DNA from: UBA1774 sp045628925 | GTDB taxonomy: Bacteria > Bacillota > Clostridia > Oscillospirales > Oscillospiraceae | Direction of reading: 5' to 3' | Assembly: GCA_045628925.1 (NCBI GenBank) | Contig: JAZQQF010000029.1 | Coordinates: forward strand, 1-5,152 | Length of the DNA: 5,152 nt | In this document: positions 1-5,152 of the stretch, piece by piece | How positions within the stretch are numbered: the stretch's first letter is position 1 | How the letters are laid out: the number at the start of each line of letters is the position of its first letter | Notes under the pieces: model-generated | The model's input: only the letters and a program-made list of their open reading frames with translations | The model's database searches: none | Told to the model about the DNA's origin: nothing | Made by a program: the position numbers and the translations under genes

Positions 1-281
1 ACAAGATCTGGGACGATTTCGGCGACAAGATCCTCATCGCCACCTATCCCATGAATATGCCCGAGTCCGTCATGTCCAAGATGACCGACAACGAGAAGGG
101 CGCCGCCTTTGCCGCTCTGCCCGAAGAGGAACAGCGCCGCATCGCCCGCGAGTACGTGGATCGCGTCTGCAAGCCCGGCAAGCCCAGCTTCTACAGCTTC
201 TATGCCGCGCACTTCCTGACCCCCGCTTTCCGCGAGGGGATGTACAAGGAATCCCGTCTCGTCTACGGCGGCACGAAGTAA
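1..281 (+). CDS. C-terminal part of a probable URO-D superfamily protein (5' truncated by window)
   Basis: The reading frame is open from the first bases of the window (codons in phase with position 3) and stops at TAA 279-281, giving about 92 C-terminal residues. The start lies outside the window, so the Met codons at 51 and 57 are internal. The visible part can be aligned by eye with the end of the next gene: FGDKILIA here matches FGRKLIIC there, and EYVDRVCKPGKPSFYSF matches EYVDTLAPGGGFVFSA. That suggests the same TIM-barrel URO-D fold (uroporphyrinogen decarboxylase / cobalamin-dependent methyltransferase superfamily). The tail LTPAFREGMYKESRLVYGG is of a type I associate with clostridial corrinoid-protein methyltransferase-like members; this is recollection, not a search result. 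No catalytic or metal-binding residues are visible in this fragment, so substrate and reaction cannot be assigned. A terminator follows 19 bases after the stop. The family call is moderate; that it is a real coding end is much surer. Confidence 0.6.
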   Translation, partial: KIWDDFGDKILIATYPMNMPESVMSKMTDNEKGAAFAALPEEEQRRIAREYVDRVCKPGKPSFYSFYAAHFLTPAFREGMYKESRLVYGGTK

Positions 282-300
282 TCCCTCCTGCACCTTTTCG

Positions 301-338
301 CACCGCGCACGGAATTTCCGTGCGCGGTGTTTTTATTT
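301..338 (+). terminator. Rho-independent terminator after the first gene
   Basis: A perfect 12-bp G+C-rich stem, CACCGCGCACGG (301-312) with CCGTGCGCGGTG (318-329), can extend by two A-T pairs across the AATTT loop. It is followed directly by TTTTT (330-334), A and TTT. This is a strong intrinsic terminator on the plus strand. No matching A-tract lies on the 5' side, so it is not obviously bidirectional. It separates the truncated first gene from the next one, implying separate transcription. Confidence 0.93.
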
Positions 339-342
339 CCGC

Positions 343-371
343 TTGCGGCGGGCAGGCTTCTATGCTATGCT
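343..371 (+). promoter_or_regulatory. Possible sigma-A-type promoter for the URO-D gene
   Basis: A TTGCGG box (343-348) and a TATGCT box (366-371) are separated by 17 bases, the ideal spacing. Matches to consensus are 3 of 6 and 4 of 6, so the motif alone is weak. The position supports it: it lies directly after a strong terminator, and transcription would begin near 378, about 27 bases before the start codon at 405. Some promoter is needed in this gap because the upstream gene is terminated. Confidence 0.4.
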
Positions 372-391
372 GTTTTCAAAATGAACAAAAC

Positions 392-397
392 AGGAGG
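392..397 (+). promoter_or_regulatory. Ribosome binding site that fixes the URO-D gene start at 405
   Basis: AGGAGG at 392-397 is a perfect Shine-Dalgarno sequence, 7 bases before ATG 405. Two further in-frame ATGs exist upstream. The one at 327 lies inside the terminator hairpin, and the one at 381 precedes this Shine-Dalgarno sequence, so neither is a plausible start. Confidence 0.92.
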
Positions 398-404
398 CGC
401 TTCC

Positions 405-1385
405 ATGCTTTCGGAAAAAGAGAACCTGCTGCGGATGTACCGCGGCGAAATGCCCGAATATCTGCCCCGGGGCGGCATGGCCATGGCCCGCTGCTCCTAT
501 TTCCCCAATGTGAAGACCCCCGGCTACCACGTGGACGAGTTCGGCGTGGAATACATCGGCAAGGACGGTATCTTTGACGGGACGCCCATCCCCTACCCCG
601 GCCGCTTCATCCTCCACGATATCACCCGCTGGCGGGATGACGTGAAGATCCCCTCGCTGGAGGGCATCGACTGGGAGCGGCTCGCGAAGGAGGACACCAA
701 GTACATCGACCGGTCGAAGCAGGCCTTCACCATGTGGTACGGCAAGATCTTTCAGAAGCTCACGGACTTCATGGGCTTCACGGAGGGGCTCTGTGCCATC
801 GCGGAGGAGCCGGAGGAGGTCTATGCCCTATTTGACGCGGTCTGCACCTATATGGAGGAGCTGATCAAGAATCTCCTTTATTATTATAAGCCCGACGCCA
901 TCTGCATCCCGGACGATACCGCCACCGCCCGCGCCCCCTTCATCAGCCCCGCCATGTACCGGCAGCTGGTGAAGCCCTTCCATCAGCGCATCGCCGATCT
1001 GGTGCTGAACAACGGCACACTGCTGGAAATGCACGACTGCGGCAAGTGCGATGACTTCGTGGAGGACTGGGTGGAGATGGGCGTCACCAGCTGGAACCCC
1101 GCCCAGCCCCAGAACGACCTGCTGGCCGTGAAGGCGAAATTCGGCCGGAAGCTCATCATCTGCGGCGGCTGGGATTCCCAGGGCGCGGTGAGCGACCCGG
1201 AATATGACGACGACCTGTTCATGGAGAAGCTGAAAGAATACGTGGATACGCTGGCCCCCGGCGGCGGCTTCGTTTTCTCCGCCATGTCCTCCGGCAACTA
1301 CGGGGATCCCGCCCTCCAGCACAAGATGAAGCTCATCGGAGATTTCTATGATTCCTATGCCCGGGATTGGTACAAAACCCACTGA
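405..1385 (+). CDS. URO-D superfamily protein, probably corrinoid/methyltransferase-like, not HemE
   Basis: The product is 326 aa, close to the usual length of this single-domain TIM-barrel family. Start 405 is chosen for its perfect Shine-Dalgarno; longer in-frame starts run into the terminator. The N-terminal RQAGR-type motif of true uroporphyrinogen decarboxylase is absent (residues 15-35 read EMPEYLPRGGMAMARCSYFP), so haem synthesis is unlikely. Family-like features are the FISPAMYRQLVKPFHQRI helix (179-196), the HDCGK motif (210-214), WNPAQ (230-234), and the C-terminal APGGGFVFSAMSSGNYGDP segment (284-302). Known methylcobamide:CoM methyltransferases of this superfamily (MtaA/MtbA) bind zinc through His-X-Cys plus a distal Cys. 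H210 and C212 fit the first two, but the expected distal position in the PGC-type segment is Gly here; C253 is the only obvious alternative seen. A methyl-transfer role is inference, and the substrate is unknown. The gene is flanked by terminators on both sides, so it is likely monocistronic. The preceding gene end looks like a homologue. Confidence 0.85.
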   Translation: MLSEKENLLRMYRGEMPEYLPRGGMAMARCSYFPNVKTPGYHVDEFGVEYIGKDGIFDGTPIPYPGRFILHDITRWRDDVKIPSLEGIDWERLAKEDTKYIDRSKQAFTMWYGKIFQKLTDFMGFTEGLCAIAEEPEEVYALFDAVCTYMEELIKNLLYYYKPDAICIPDDTATARAPFISPAMYRQLVKPFHQRIADLVLNNGTLLEMHDCGKCDDFVEDWVEMGVTSWNPAQPQNDLLAVKAKFGRKLIICGGWDSQGAVSDPEYDDDLFMEKLKEYVDTLAPGGGFVFSAMSSGNYGDPALQHKMKLIGDFYDSYARDWYKTH

Positions 1386-1404
1386 TTAACCCCCGAAAAA
1401 CAGC

Positions 1405-1448
1405 CGAAACCCTGCAAACGCCGAACTGTTTGCGGGGTTTCGTTTTTT
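1405..1448 (+). terminator. Rho-independent terminator after the URO-D gene
   Basis: The stem pairs 1405-1419 with 1428-1442 (GAAACCCTGCAAAC against GTTTGCGGGGTTTC plus a closing C-G pair), with one G-U wobble and an 8-base loop. TTTTTT (1443-1448) follows at once. It begins 20 bases after the stop at 1385 and insulates the URO-D gene from the pot operon. Confidence 0.93.
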
Positions 1449-1493
1449 CTCTGCTTCGGCGGAGAATTTTTCGTTTCCGGGCACAGATATTTA

Positions 1494-1521
1494 TTGACAT
1501 TTGGCAGAACTATGTTAAGAT
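1494..1521 (+). promoter_or_regulatory. Likely main promoter of the potABCD operon
   Basis: A perfect -35 box TTGACA (1494-1499) is followed after 16 bases by TAAGAT (1516-1521, 4 of 6 matches). A TG at 1513-1514, one base before the -10 box, gives an extended -10 element. The surrounding DNA is markedly more A+T-rich than the genes. Predicted transcription starts near 1528, leaving a leader of roughly 74 bases before potA. The leader is A-rich, and I see no terminator or clear riboswitch-like fold in it. It contains a 6-base palindrome GTATAC (1533-1538), too short to call an operator. Confidence 0.78.
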
Positions 1522-1590
1522 GCATTTTATTAGTATACGATGTGAGAAACCACGCAAAAACCAGAAAACCGGCGAAATATACAGGAAACG

Positions 1591-1597
1591 GGGGAGG
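1591..1597 (+). promoter_or_regulatory. Ribosome binding site of potA
   Basis: GGGGAGG at 1591-1597 lies only 4 bases before ATG 1602. This is strong in sequence but closer than the usual 6-9 bases. No other ATG in this frame nearby gives a better arrangement, and the protein begins normally for PotA. Confidence 0.82.
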
Positions 1598-1601
1598 ATA
1601 A

Positions 1602-2744
1602 ATGTCCAAAGAGCTCATTCGCCTTGCAGACATCAGCATGGCGTATGACGGTGAAGTTGTCTTGAACAACATGAACCTTTATATCAACGATTCGGAATTC
1701 CTCACACTGCTCGGACCAAGCGGCTGCGGCAAAACGACGACGCTGAGAATCATCGGCGGCTTCACGAAGCCCACAGCCGGTACTGTGCTGTTCGATGGTG
1801 TGAGGATTAATGATGTCCCGCCGCATAAACGGCAGGTCAATACCGTGTTCCAGCGGTATGCCCTGTTCCCGCATCTGGACGTGTATGACAACATCGCCTT
1901 CGGTCTCCGGGTGAAAAAGCAGGACGAGACCGAGATCGCAAAGCGCGTAGCGGAAATGCTGGAGGTCGTGGGTATGCGCGGCTTCGAGGACCGGAAGGTG
2001 GATCATCTCTCCGGCGGCCAGATGCAGCGTATCGCCATCGCCCGCGCGCTGGTGAACCAGCCCAAGGTGCTTCTGCTGGATGAACCGCTGGGCGCGCTGG
2101 ATATGCGCCTTCGGAAGGATATGCAGAACGAGCTGAAGCGCATTCAGCAGCAGATGGAGATCACCTTTATCTACGTGACCCACGATCAGGAAGAAGCCCT
2201 CACCATGTCGGACACCATCGTGGTCATGGACAAGGGCGAGATCCAGCAGATCGGCAAACCCGAGGACATCTATAACGAGCCGAAAAACGCTTTCGTGGCG
2301 GACTTTATCGGCGAAAGCAACATTCTGGACGGGATCATGCACGAGGACAAGGTGGTGGAATTCTTCGGCCGCCGCTTCGCCTGCGTGGATATCGGCTTCG
2401 GCAAGGACGAACCGGTGGACGTGGTCATCCGTCCCGAGGACGTGGATATCGTGAAGCCGGACAGCGGTCATCTCTGCGGCACCGTCACCAGCGTCACCTT
2501 CAAGGGCGTCCATTATGACATCATCGTGGACTTCCACGGCTTCAAGTGGCTGATACAGACTACGGACTTCCAGCCCGTGGGCAGCACGATCGGCATCCGT
2601 CTGAATCCGGAGGATATCCACATCATGCGCAAGAGCCGTTATTCCGGCCTTTTCGGAGACTACAGCTCCTATTCCGCCGAATATGATGAGATCGGCGACG
2701 CGGTTTTGGCCGAGGAGCTGGAGGAGCAGGAGGAAGCGGAATGA
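1602..2744 (+). CDS. potA: Spermidine/putrescine ABC transporter ATP-binding protein PotA
   Basis: This 380-aa cytoplasmic ATPase drives polyamine import by hydrolysing ATP on the PotB-PotC channel. The length matches PotA (E. coli about 378). All nucleotide-binding motifs are intact: Walker A GPSGCGKTT (38-46), Q-loop glutamine 84 in FQRYALFP, signature LSGGQ (136-140), Walker B VLLLDEP (156-162), D-loop LGALD (163-167) and switch histidine 194 in YVTHD. After about residue 235 comes the regulatory C-terminal part, with a TOBE-like section containing the IRPEDV element (276-281). The last 20 or so residues (about 361-380) form a very acidic Glu-rich tail, beyond what I expect for the core family. 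The start at 1602 has a strong Shine-Dalgarno and no N-terminal extension. The stop overlaps the start of potB by 4 bases (ATGA 2741-2744). Related importers of other substrates share this ATPase type, but the neighbours make polyamine the best call. Confidence 0.97.
   Translation: MSKELIRLADISMAYDGEVVLNNMNLYINDSEFLTLLGPSGCGKTTTLRIIGGFTKPTAGTVLFDGVRINDVPPHKRQVNTVFQRYALFPHLDVYDNIAFGLRVKKQDETEIAKRVAEMLEVVGMRGFEDRKVDHLSGGQMQRIAIARALVNQPKVLLLDEPLGALDMRLRKDMQNELKRIQQQMEITFIYVTHDQEEALTMSDTIVVMDKGEIQQIGKPEDIYNEPKNAFVADFIGESNILDGIMHEDKVVEFFGRRFACVDIGFGKDEPVDVVIRPEDVDIVKPDSGHLCGTVTSVTFKGVHYDIIVDFHGFKWLIQTTDFQPVGSTIGIRLNPEDIHIMRKSRYSGLFGDYSSYSAEYDEIGDAVLAEELEEQEEAE
2728..2733 (+). promoter_or_regulatory. 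Ribosome binding site of potB inside the potA tail
   Basis: AGGAGG at 2728-2733 lies 7 bases before the potB ATG at 2741 and within the codons for the acidic PotA tail. Two further GAGGAG repeats (2712-2717 and 2721-2726) sit just upstream, making the end of potA a purine-rich ribosome-attracting stretch. Confidence 0.88.
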
Positions 2745-3553
2745 AGAAGGGGCTGCTTTCGGGGCCTTACCTCCTGTGGATGGCTCTGTTTACCGTCATT
2801 CCGCTGGTCATCGTCATCTACTACGCATTCACGGATTCCATCACCGGCGCCTTCACGCTCCGCAACCTCAGCGCCATGGTGGACTATCTGCCCATCTTCC
2901 TGCGCAGCGTCTGGCTGGCGGTGGTCTCCGCCATCATCTGCCTCATCCTCGGTTATCCCGTGGCGTGGTGCATCGCCCAGACGAAGCCCCGCACCCAGCG
3001 ATTCCTCTATATGCTGGTCATGCTGCCCATGTGCATCAGCTTCCTGCTGCGCACGCTGGCATGGGTGAGCCTGCTGGAGGATACCGGCATCATCAATACC
3101 TTCCTCGGCAAGCTGGGCATCGGCCCGTGGAAGCTGGTGCGGACGGATGGGGCCGTCATCCTCGGCATGGTCTATAACTACCTGCCCTACATGATCATGC
3201 CGCTCTACACCGTCATCATGAAGATCGACCACCGGCTGGTGGAGGCCGCGCAGGATCTGGGCTGCGACCCGGCGCAGGTGTTCCTGAAGGTCACCCTGCC
3301 GCTGAGCGTGCCCGGCATCGTCTCCGGCGTCACCATGGTCTTCGTGCCCGCCGTCAGCACCTTCTATATCTCTCAGAAGCTAGGCACGACCACCAGCACC
3401 CTCATCGGCGATATTATCGAGAGCCAGTTCAAGACCGCATATAACCCCAATCTGGGCGCCGCCATGTCGCTGGCGCTGATGGTGCTGGTGCTGATCTGCG
3501 TGGCCGTGATGAACCGCTTTACCGGCGAAGATGAAAGCGTGGCGACGATATGA
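2741..3553 (+). CDS. potB: Spermidine/putrescine ABC transporter permease PotB
   Basis: This 270-aa inner membrane protein is one half of the polyamine channel, pairing with PotC. Hydrophobic segments fall at about residues 8-30, 54-78, 88-111, 136-160, 188-210 and 236-257, matching the six-helix binding-protein-dependent permease plan. The cytoplasmic coupling loop that docks on the ATPase is seen as EAAQDLGCDPAQVF (168-181) followed by LPLSVPG (186-192), the classic EAA motif. The length is close to that of known PotB proteins (about 275-285). The ATG at 2741 overlaps the potA stop by 4 bases and has a perfect Shine-Dalgarno, so translation is probably coupled to potA. Being the first permease in a potABCD order identifies it as PotB rather than PotC; the lack of the SLDDFVIS motif found in the next gene agrees. 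A putrescine-type PotH role cannot be excluded from sequence. Confidence 0.95.
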   Translation: MKKGLLSGPYLLWMALFTVIPLVIVIYYAFTDSITGAFTLRNLSAMVDYLPIFLRSVWLAVVSAIICLILGYPVAWCIAQTKPRTQRFLYMLVMLPMCISFLLRTLAWVSLLEDTGIINTFLGKLGIGPWKLVRTDGAVILGMVYNYLPYMIMPLYTVIMKIDHRLVEAAQDLGCDPAQVFLKVTLPLSVPGIVSGVTMVFVPAVSTFYISQKLGTTTSTLIGDIIESQFKTAYNPNLGAAMSLALMVLVLICVAVMNRFTGEDESVATI

Positions 3554-4380
3554 AAACGGCGTCGAAAGTTTTCACCGTTCTGGTGTTCATCTTTCTCTAT
3601 GTGCCCATGCTGGTGCTGGCCGTGGCCTCTTTCAATACCAGCAGCGATATGGTGGTCTTCACCGGCTTCACGCTGAATAACTACAAGGAGCTGTTCCGGG
3701 ACAGTGTGCTGCTCCCCCTGCTGCTGAACAGCTTCATCGTGGCGATCATCTCCTCGCTCATCGCCACCGTGCTGGGAACGGCTGCCACGCTGGGCATCCA
3801 GCGTATGGGGCCGAAGCTGCGGCGCTTCACCATGAGCCTGACGAATATCCCCCTCACGAACCCGGAGATCGTCACCGGCGTCAGCATGGCGCTGCTCTTC
3901 GCCTTCATCGGGCAGATCCTGAAGATCAAGAGCATCATGGGCTTCGTGACTCTGCTCATCGCCCACATCACCTTCAACCTCCCCTACGTGATCCTCTCCG
4001 TCCAGCCGAAGCTGACGCAGATGGATCCGAATCTGAATGAGGCCGCGCTGGATCTGGGCTGCACGCCCCTGCAGGCCTTCTTCAAGGTCGTGCTCCCGGA
4101 GATCTTCCCCGGCATCGTTTCCGGCGCGCTGATGGCCTTCACCATGTCGCTGGATGATTTCGTCATCAGCTACTTTGTGTACGGCCCCAATTTTGTCACG
4201 CTCCCTGTGGAGATTTACAACTACACGAAAAAGCCCCTGCATCCCAAGATCTACGCGCTGTTCACGCTGATGTTCCTCGCCATCCTGCTGGTCATGCTGG
4301 TCATGAATCTGCTGCAGGCGCGGGACAACGACAAGCACCGCAACCCCCGGCTGCGCAAACAGGCCGGCGGACAGGTTTGA
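3550..4380 (+). CDS. potC: Spermidine/putrescine ABC transporter permease PotC
   Basis: This 276-aa protein is the second channel subunit of the polyamine importer. Hydrophobic segments lie at about residues 8-30, 53-82, 97-122, 129-152, 186-210 and 234-256. The EAA coupling loop reads EAALDLGCTPLQAFFKVVLP (164-183), with PG at 187-188. The SLDDFVISYF stretch (200-209) is characteristic of PotC/PotI-type permeases. The C-terminal 20 residues are basic (KHRNPRLRKQ), as expected for a cytoplasmic end. The start overlaps the potB stop by 4 bases (ATGA 3550-3553). No good Shine-Dalgarno precedes it; bases 3521-3549 hold only a weak GAAAG-like element. Its translation therefore probably depends on ribosomes finishing potB. 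Length and motifs are normal, with no sign of damage. Confidence 0.95.
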   Translation: MKTASKVFTVLVFIFLYVPMLVLAVASFNTSSDMVVFTGFTLNNYKELFRDSVLLPLLLNSFIVAIISSLIATVLGTAATLGIQRMGPKLRRFTMSLTNIPLTNPEIVTGVSMALLFAFIGQILKIKSIMGFVTLLIAHITFNLPYVILSVQPKLTQMDPNLNEAALDLGCTPLQAFFKVVLPEIFPGIVSGALMAFTMSLDDFVISYFVYGPNFVTLPVEIYNYTKKPLHPKIYALFTLMFLAILLVMLVMNLLQARDNDKHRNPRLRKQAGGQV

Positions 4381-4407
4381 ATGAAAGTGGAGGGTATTCT
4401 GAATTGA
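4381..4407 (+). other. Eight-codon ORF bridging potC and potD (possible coupling element)
   Basis: An ATG directly abuts the potC stop (TGA 4378-4380, ATG 4381) and opens eight codons (MKVEGILN) ending at TGA 4405-4407. That stop overlaps the potD TTG start in TTGA (4404-4407), and the ORF contains the potD Shine-Dalgarno. It could pass ribosomes from potC to potD by termination and restart, or it may be chance. There is no strong binding site of its own, so it would need ribosomes released from potC. Confidence 0.25.
4389..4394 (+). promoter_or_regulatory. Ribosome binding site that decides the TTG start of potD
   Basis: GGAGGG at 4389-4394 lies 9 bases before TTG 4404, an acceptable spacing. 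No in-frame ATG occurs before the signal peptide. The only earlier in-frame alternative I see, TTG 4377, lies upstream of this site and would add a polar stretch in front of the KKSLRL signal peptide start. Confidence 0.85.
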
Positions 4408-5152
4408 AAAAGTCTCTGCGTCTCGGCACCGTCGTGCTTCTCTGCGCGATCCTCATCTGCTCCCTTGCGGGCTGCGGCTCCAGCGAGGACCGCACCACCA
4501 CCGGTTCTTCCGGCGTGACCATCAATGTGTATAACTGGGGCCAGTACATCGCCGACGGGACCGACGGGGTCATCGACGTGAACAAGGCCTTCACCGAAGC
4601 CACCGGCATCGGCGTCAACTACATGACCTTCGATTCCAACGAGACCATGTATACCAAGCTGAAGACCGGCGGCAGCAGCTACGACGTCATCATTCCTTCC
4701 GACTATATGATCGGCCGTCTCATCGCGGAAGGGATGCTGAAGGAGCTGAACTTCGACAACATCCCCAATTATCAGTACATCGGCGAAGCCTACAAGAACA
4801 CCGCCTATGACCCGGATAACCGTTACAGTGTCCCCTACACCTGGGGCACCATGGGCGTCATCTACAACACGAAGTACGTGGACGAGGCCGATATCGGCTC
4901 CTGGGATCTGCTGTGGAACGAAAAGTACGCCGGCAAGATCCACATGTTCGACAACCCGCGCGACGCTTTCGGTGTGGCCGAGCTGAAGCTGGGCTACAGC
5001 CTGAACACCACCGATTCCGCCGAGCTGAAGGCTTCCTGCGACCTGCTGGTGGAGCAGAAGCCCGTCGTGCAGGCCTATGTCATGGACCAGATCTATGACA
5101 AGATGGAGCATGAGGAGGCGGGGGTCGCCACCTATTATGCGGGCGACTTCCT
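4404..5152 (+). CDS. potD: Polyamine-binding lipoprotein PotD (3' truncated by window, TTG start)
   Basis: The frame is open from TTG 4404 to the window end, giving 249 residues of a protein normally about 340-360 long. This is the extracytoplasmic receptor that hands spermidine/putrescine to PotBC. It begins with a lipoprotein signal peptide: KK-LR, a hydrophobic stretch (residues 7-20), and lipobox LAGC with Cys24 as the lipidation site, followed by a Ser/Thr/Gly-rich linker. Mature features matching PotD include VYNWGQYI (42-49), DSNETMYTKLKTG (77-89), YDVIIPSDYM (93-102), SVPYTWGTMGVIYN (142-155) and FDNPRDAFGVAELKLGYSLNTTD (182-204, with key residues D183, R186 and D187). W45 and Y48 correspond to aromatic ligand contacts in E. 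coli PotD. Two or three acidic contact positions seem changed: Q47 for Glu, N184 for Asp, D187 for Glu (alignment by eye). The gene follows potC by 23 bases and belongs to the same operon. The missing C-terminal third lies outside the window. Confidence 0.95.
   Translation, partial: MKKSLRLGTVVLLCAILICSLAGCGSSEDRTTTGSSGVTINVYNWGQYIADGTDGVIDVNKAFTEATGIGVNYMTFDSNETMYTKLKTGGSSYDVIIPSDYMIGRLIAEGMLKELNFDNIPNYQYIGEAYKNTAYDPDNRYSVPYTWGTMGVIYNTKYVDEADIGSWDLLWNEKYAGKIHMFDNPRDAFGVAELKLGYSLNTTDSAELKASCDLLVEQKPVVQAYVMDQIYDKMEHEEAGVATYYAGDF

Noticed and set aside
405..1385. Annotation as uroporphyrinogen decarboxylase HemE
   Set aside because: The N-terminal catalytic RQAGR-type motif is absent, a His-X-Cys motif typical of methyltransferase relatives is present, and no haem genes are nearby.
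1528..1601. Possible riboswitch or operator in the potA leader, including the palindrome GTATAC
   Set aside because: The leader is short and A-rich, with no stable paired stems seen by eye and no terminator-antiterminator pair; a 6-base palindrome is expected by chance.
1530..2621. Long open frame on the minus strand opposite potA (about 363 codons)
   Set aside because: It is antisense to a certain potA, is rich in His, Asp, Val and Leu as expected from the complement of G+C-rich codons, has no recognisable motifs, and would run through the potA promoter.
2683..3177. Plus-strand open frame overlapping the end of potA and start of potB (164 codons)
   Set aside because: It is an out-of-phase reading of PotB, with Arg/His/Pro/Ala-rich sequence and no ribosome binding site.
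3373..4338. Long minus-strand open frame opposite potB/potC (about 321 codons)
   Set aside because: The translation is a low-complexity His/Gln/Glu/Asp-rich string with no family resemblance, typical of a shadow frame of membrane-protein genes.
4251..5111. Minus-strand open frame opposite potD (about 286 codons)
   Set aside because: It spans the potC-potD junction, overlaps the clearly recognisable PotD on the other strand, and shows no motif or ribosome binding site of its own.
1..5152. tRNA or other structured RNA genes, insertion sequences, CRISPR repeats and phage genes
   Set aside because: Coding sequence and short intergenic gaps (122 and 216 bases) explain the whole window. I saw no cloverleaf, transposase motif, direct-repeat array or terminal inverted repeats.

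Overview
This window holds a compact, all-plus-strand stretch of a bacterial chromosome. I infer a G+C-rich member of the Bacillota (Clostridia, gut Oscillospiraceae-like). The reasons are strong AGGAGG-type ribosome binding sites, a TTG start, a substrate-binding protein made as a lipoprotein rather than as a soluble periplasmic protein, and U-tract terminators. This placement is an inference and no marker gene fixes it.

Layout. Bases 1-281 are the 3' end of a gene that looks like a uroporphyrinogen-decarboxylase-fold (URO-D superfamily) protein. A strong hairpin terminator (301-338) closes it. A second, complete URO-D superfamily gene (405-1385, 326 aa) follows with its own likely promoter and ribosome binding site, and ends at another strong terminator (1405-1448). 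Neither looks like the haem enzyme HemE. They resemble the corrinoid/methyltransferase-type branch of the superfamily. A well-formed promoter (TTGACA, then an extended -10) at 1494-1521 starts the next transcription unit.

That unit is a canonical polyamine (spermidine/putrescine) ABC importer operon in the order potA (ATPase, 1602-2744), potB (permease, 2741-3553), potC (permease, 3550-4380) and potD (binding lipoprotein, 4404 to beyond the window end). potA/potB and potB/potC each overlap by 4 bases (ATGA). potD starts at a TTG codon 23 bases after potC, so ATG-only gene calling would miss it. PotD captures the polyamine outside the membrane, PotB and PotC form the channel, and PotA powers import.

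I see no mobile element, CRISPR array, RNA gene or novel multi-gene system. The points worth a second look are local: residue changes at expected ligand positions of PotD, an eight-codon ORF linking potC to potD, an acidic PotA tail whose codons also supply the potB ribosome binding site, and two adjacent URO-D-like genes with a missing expected metal ligand in the complete one.
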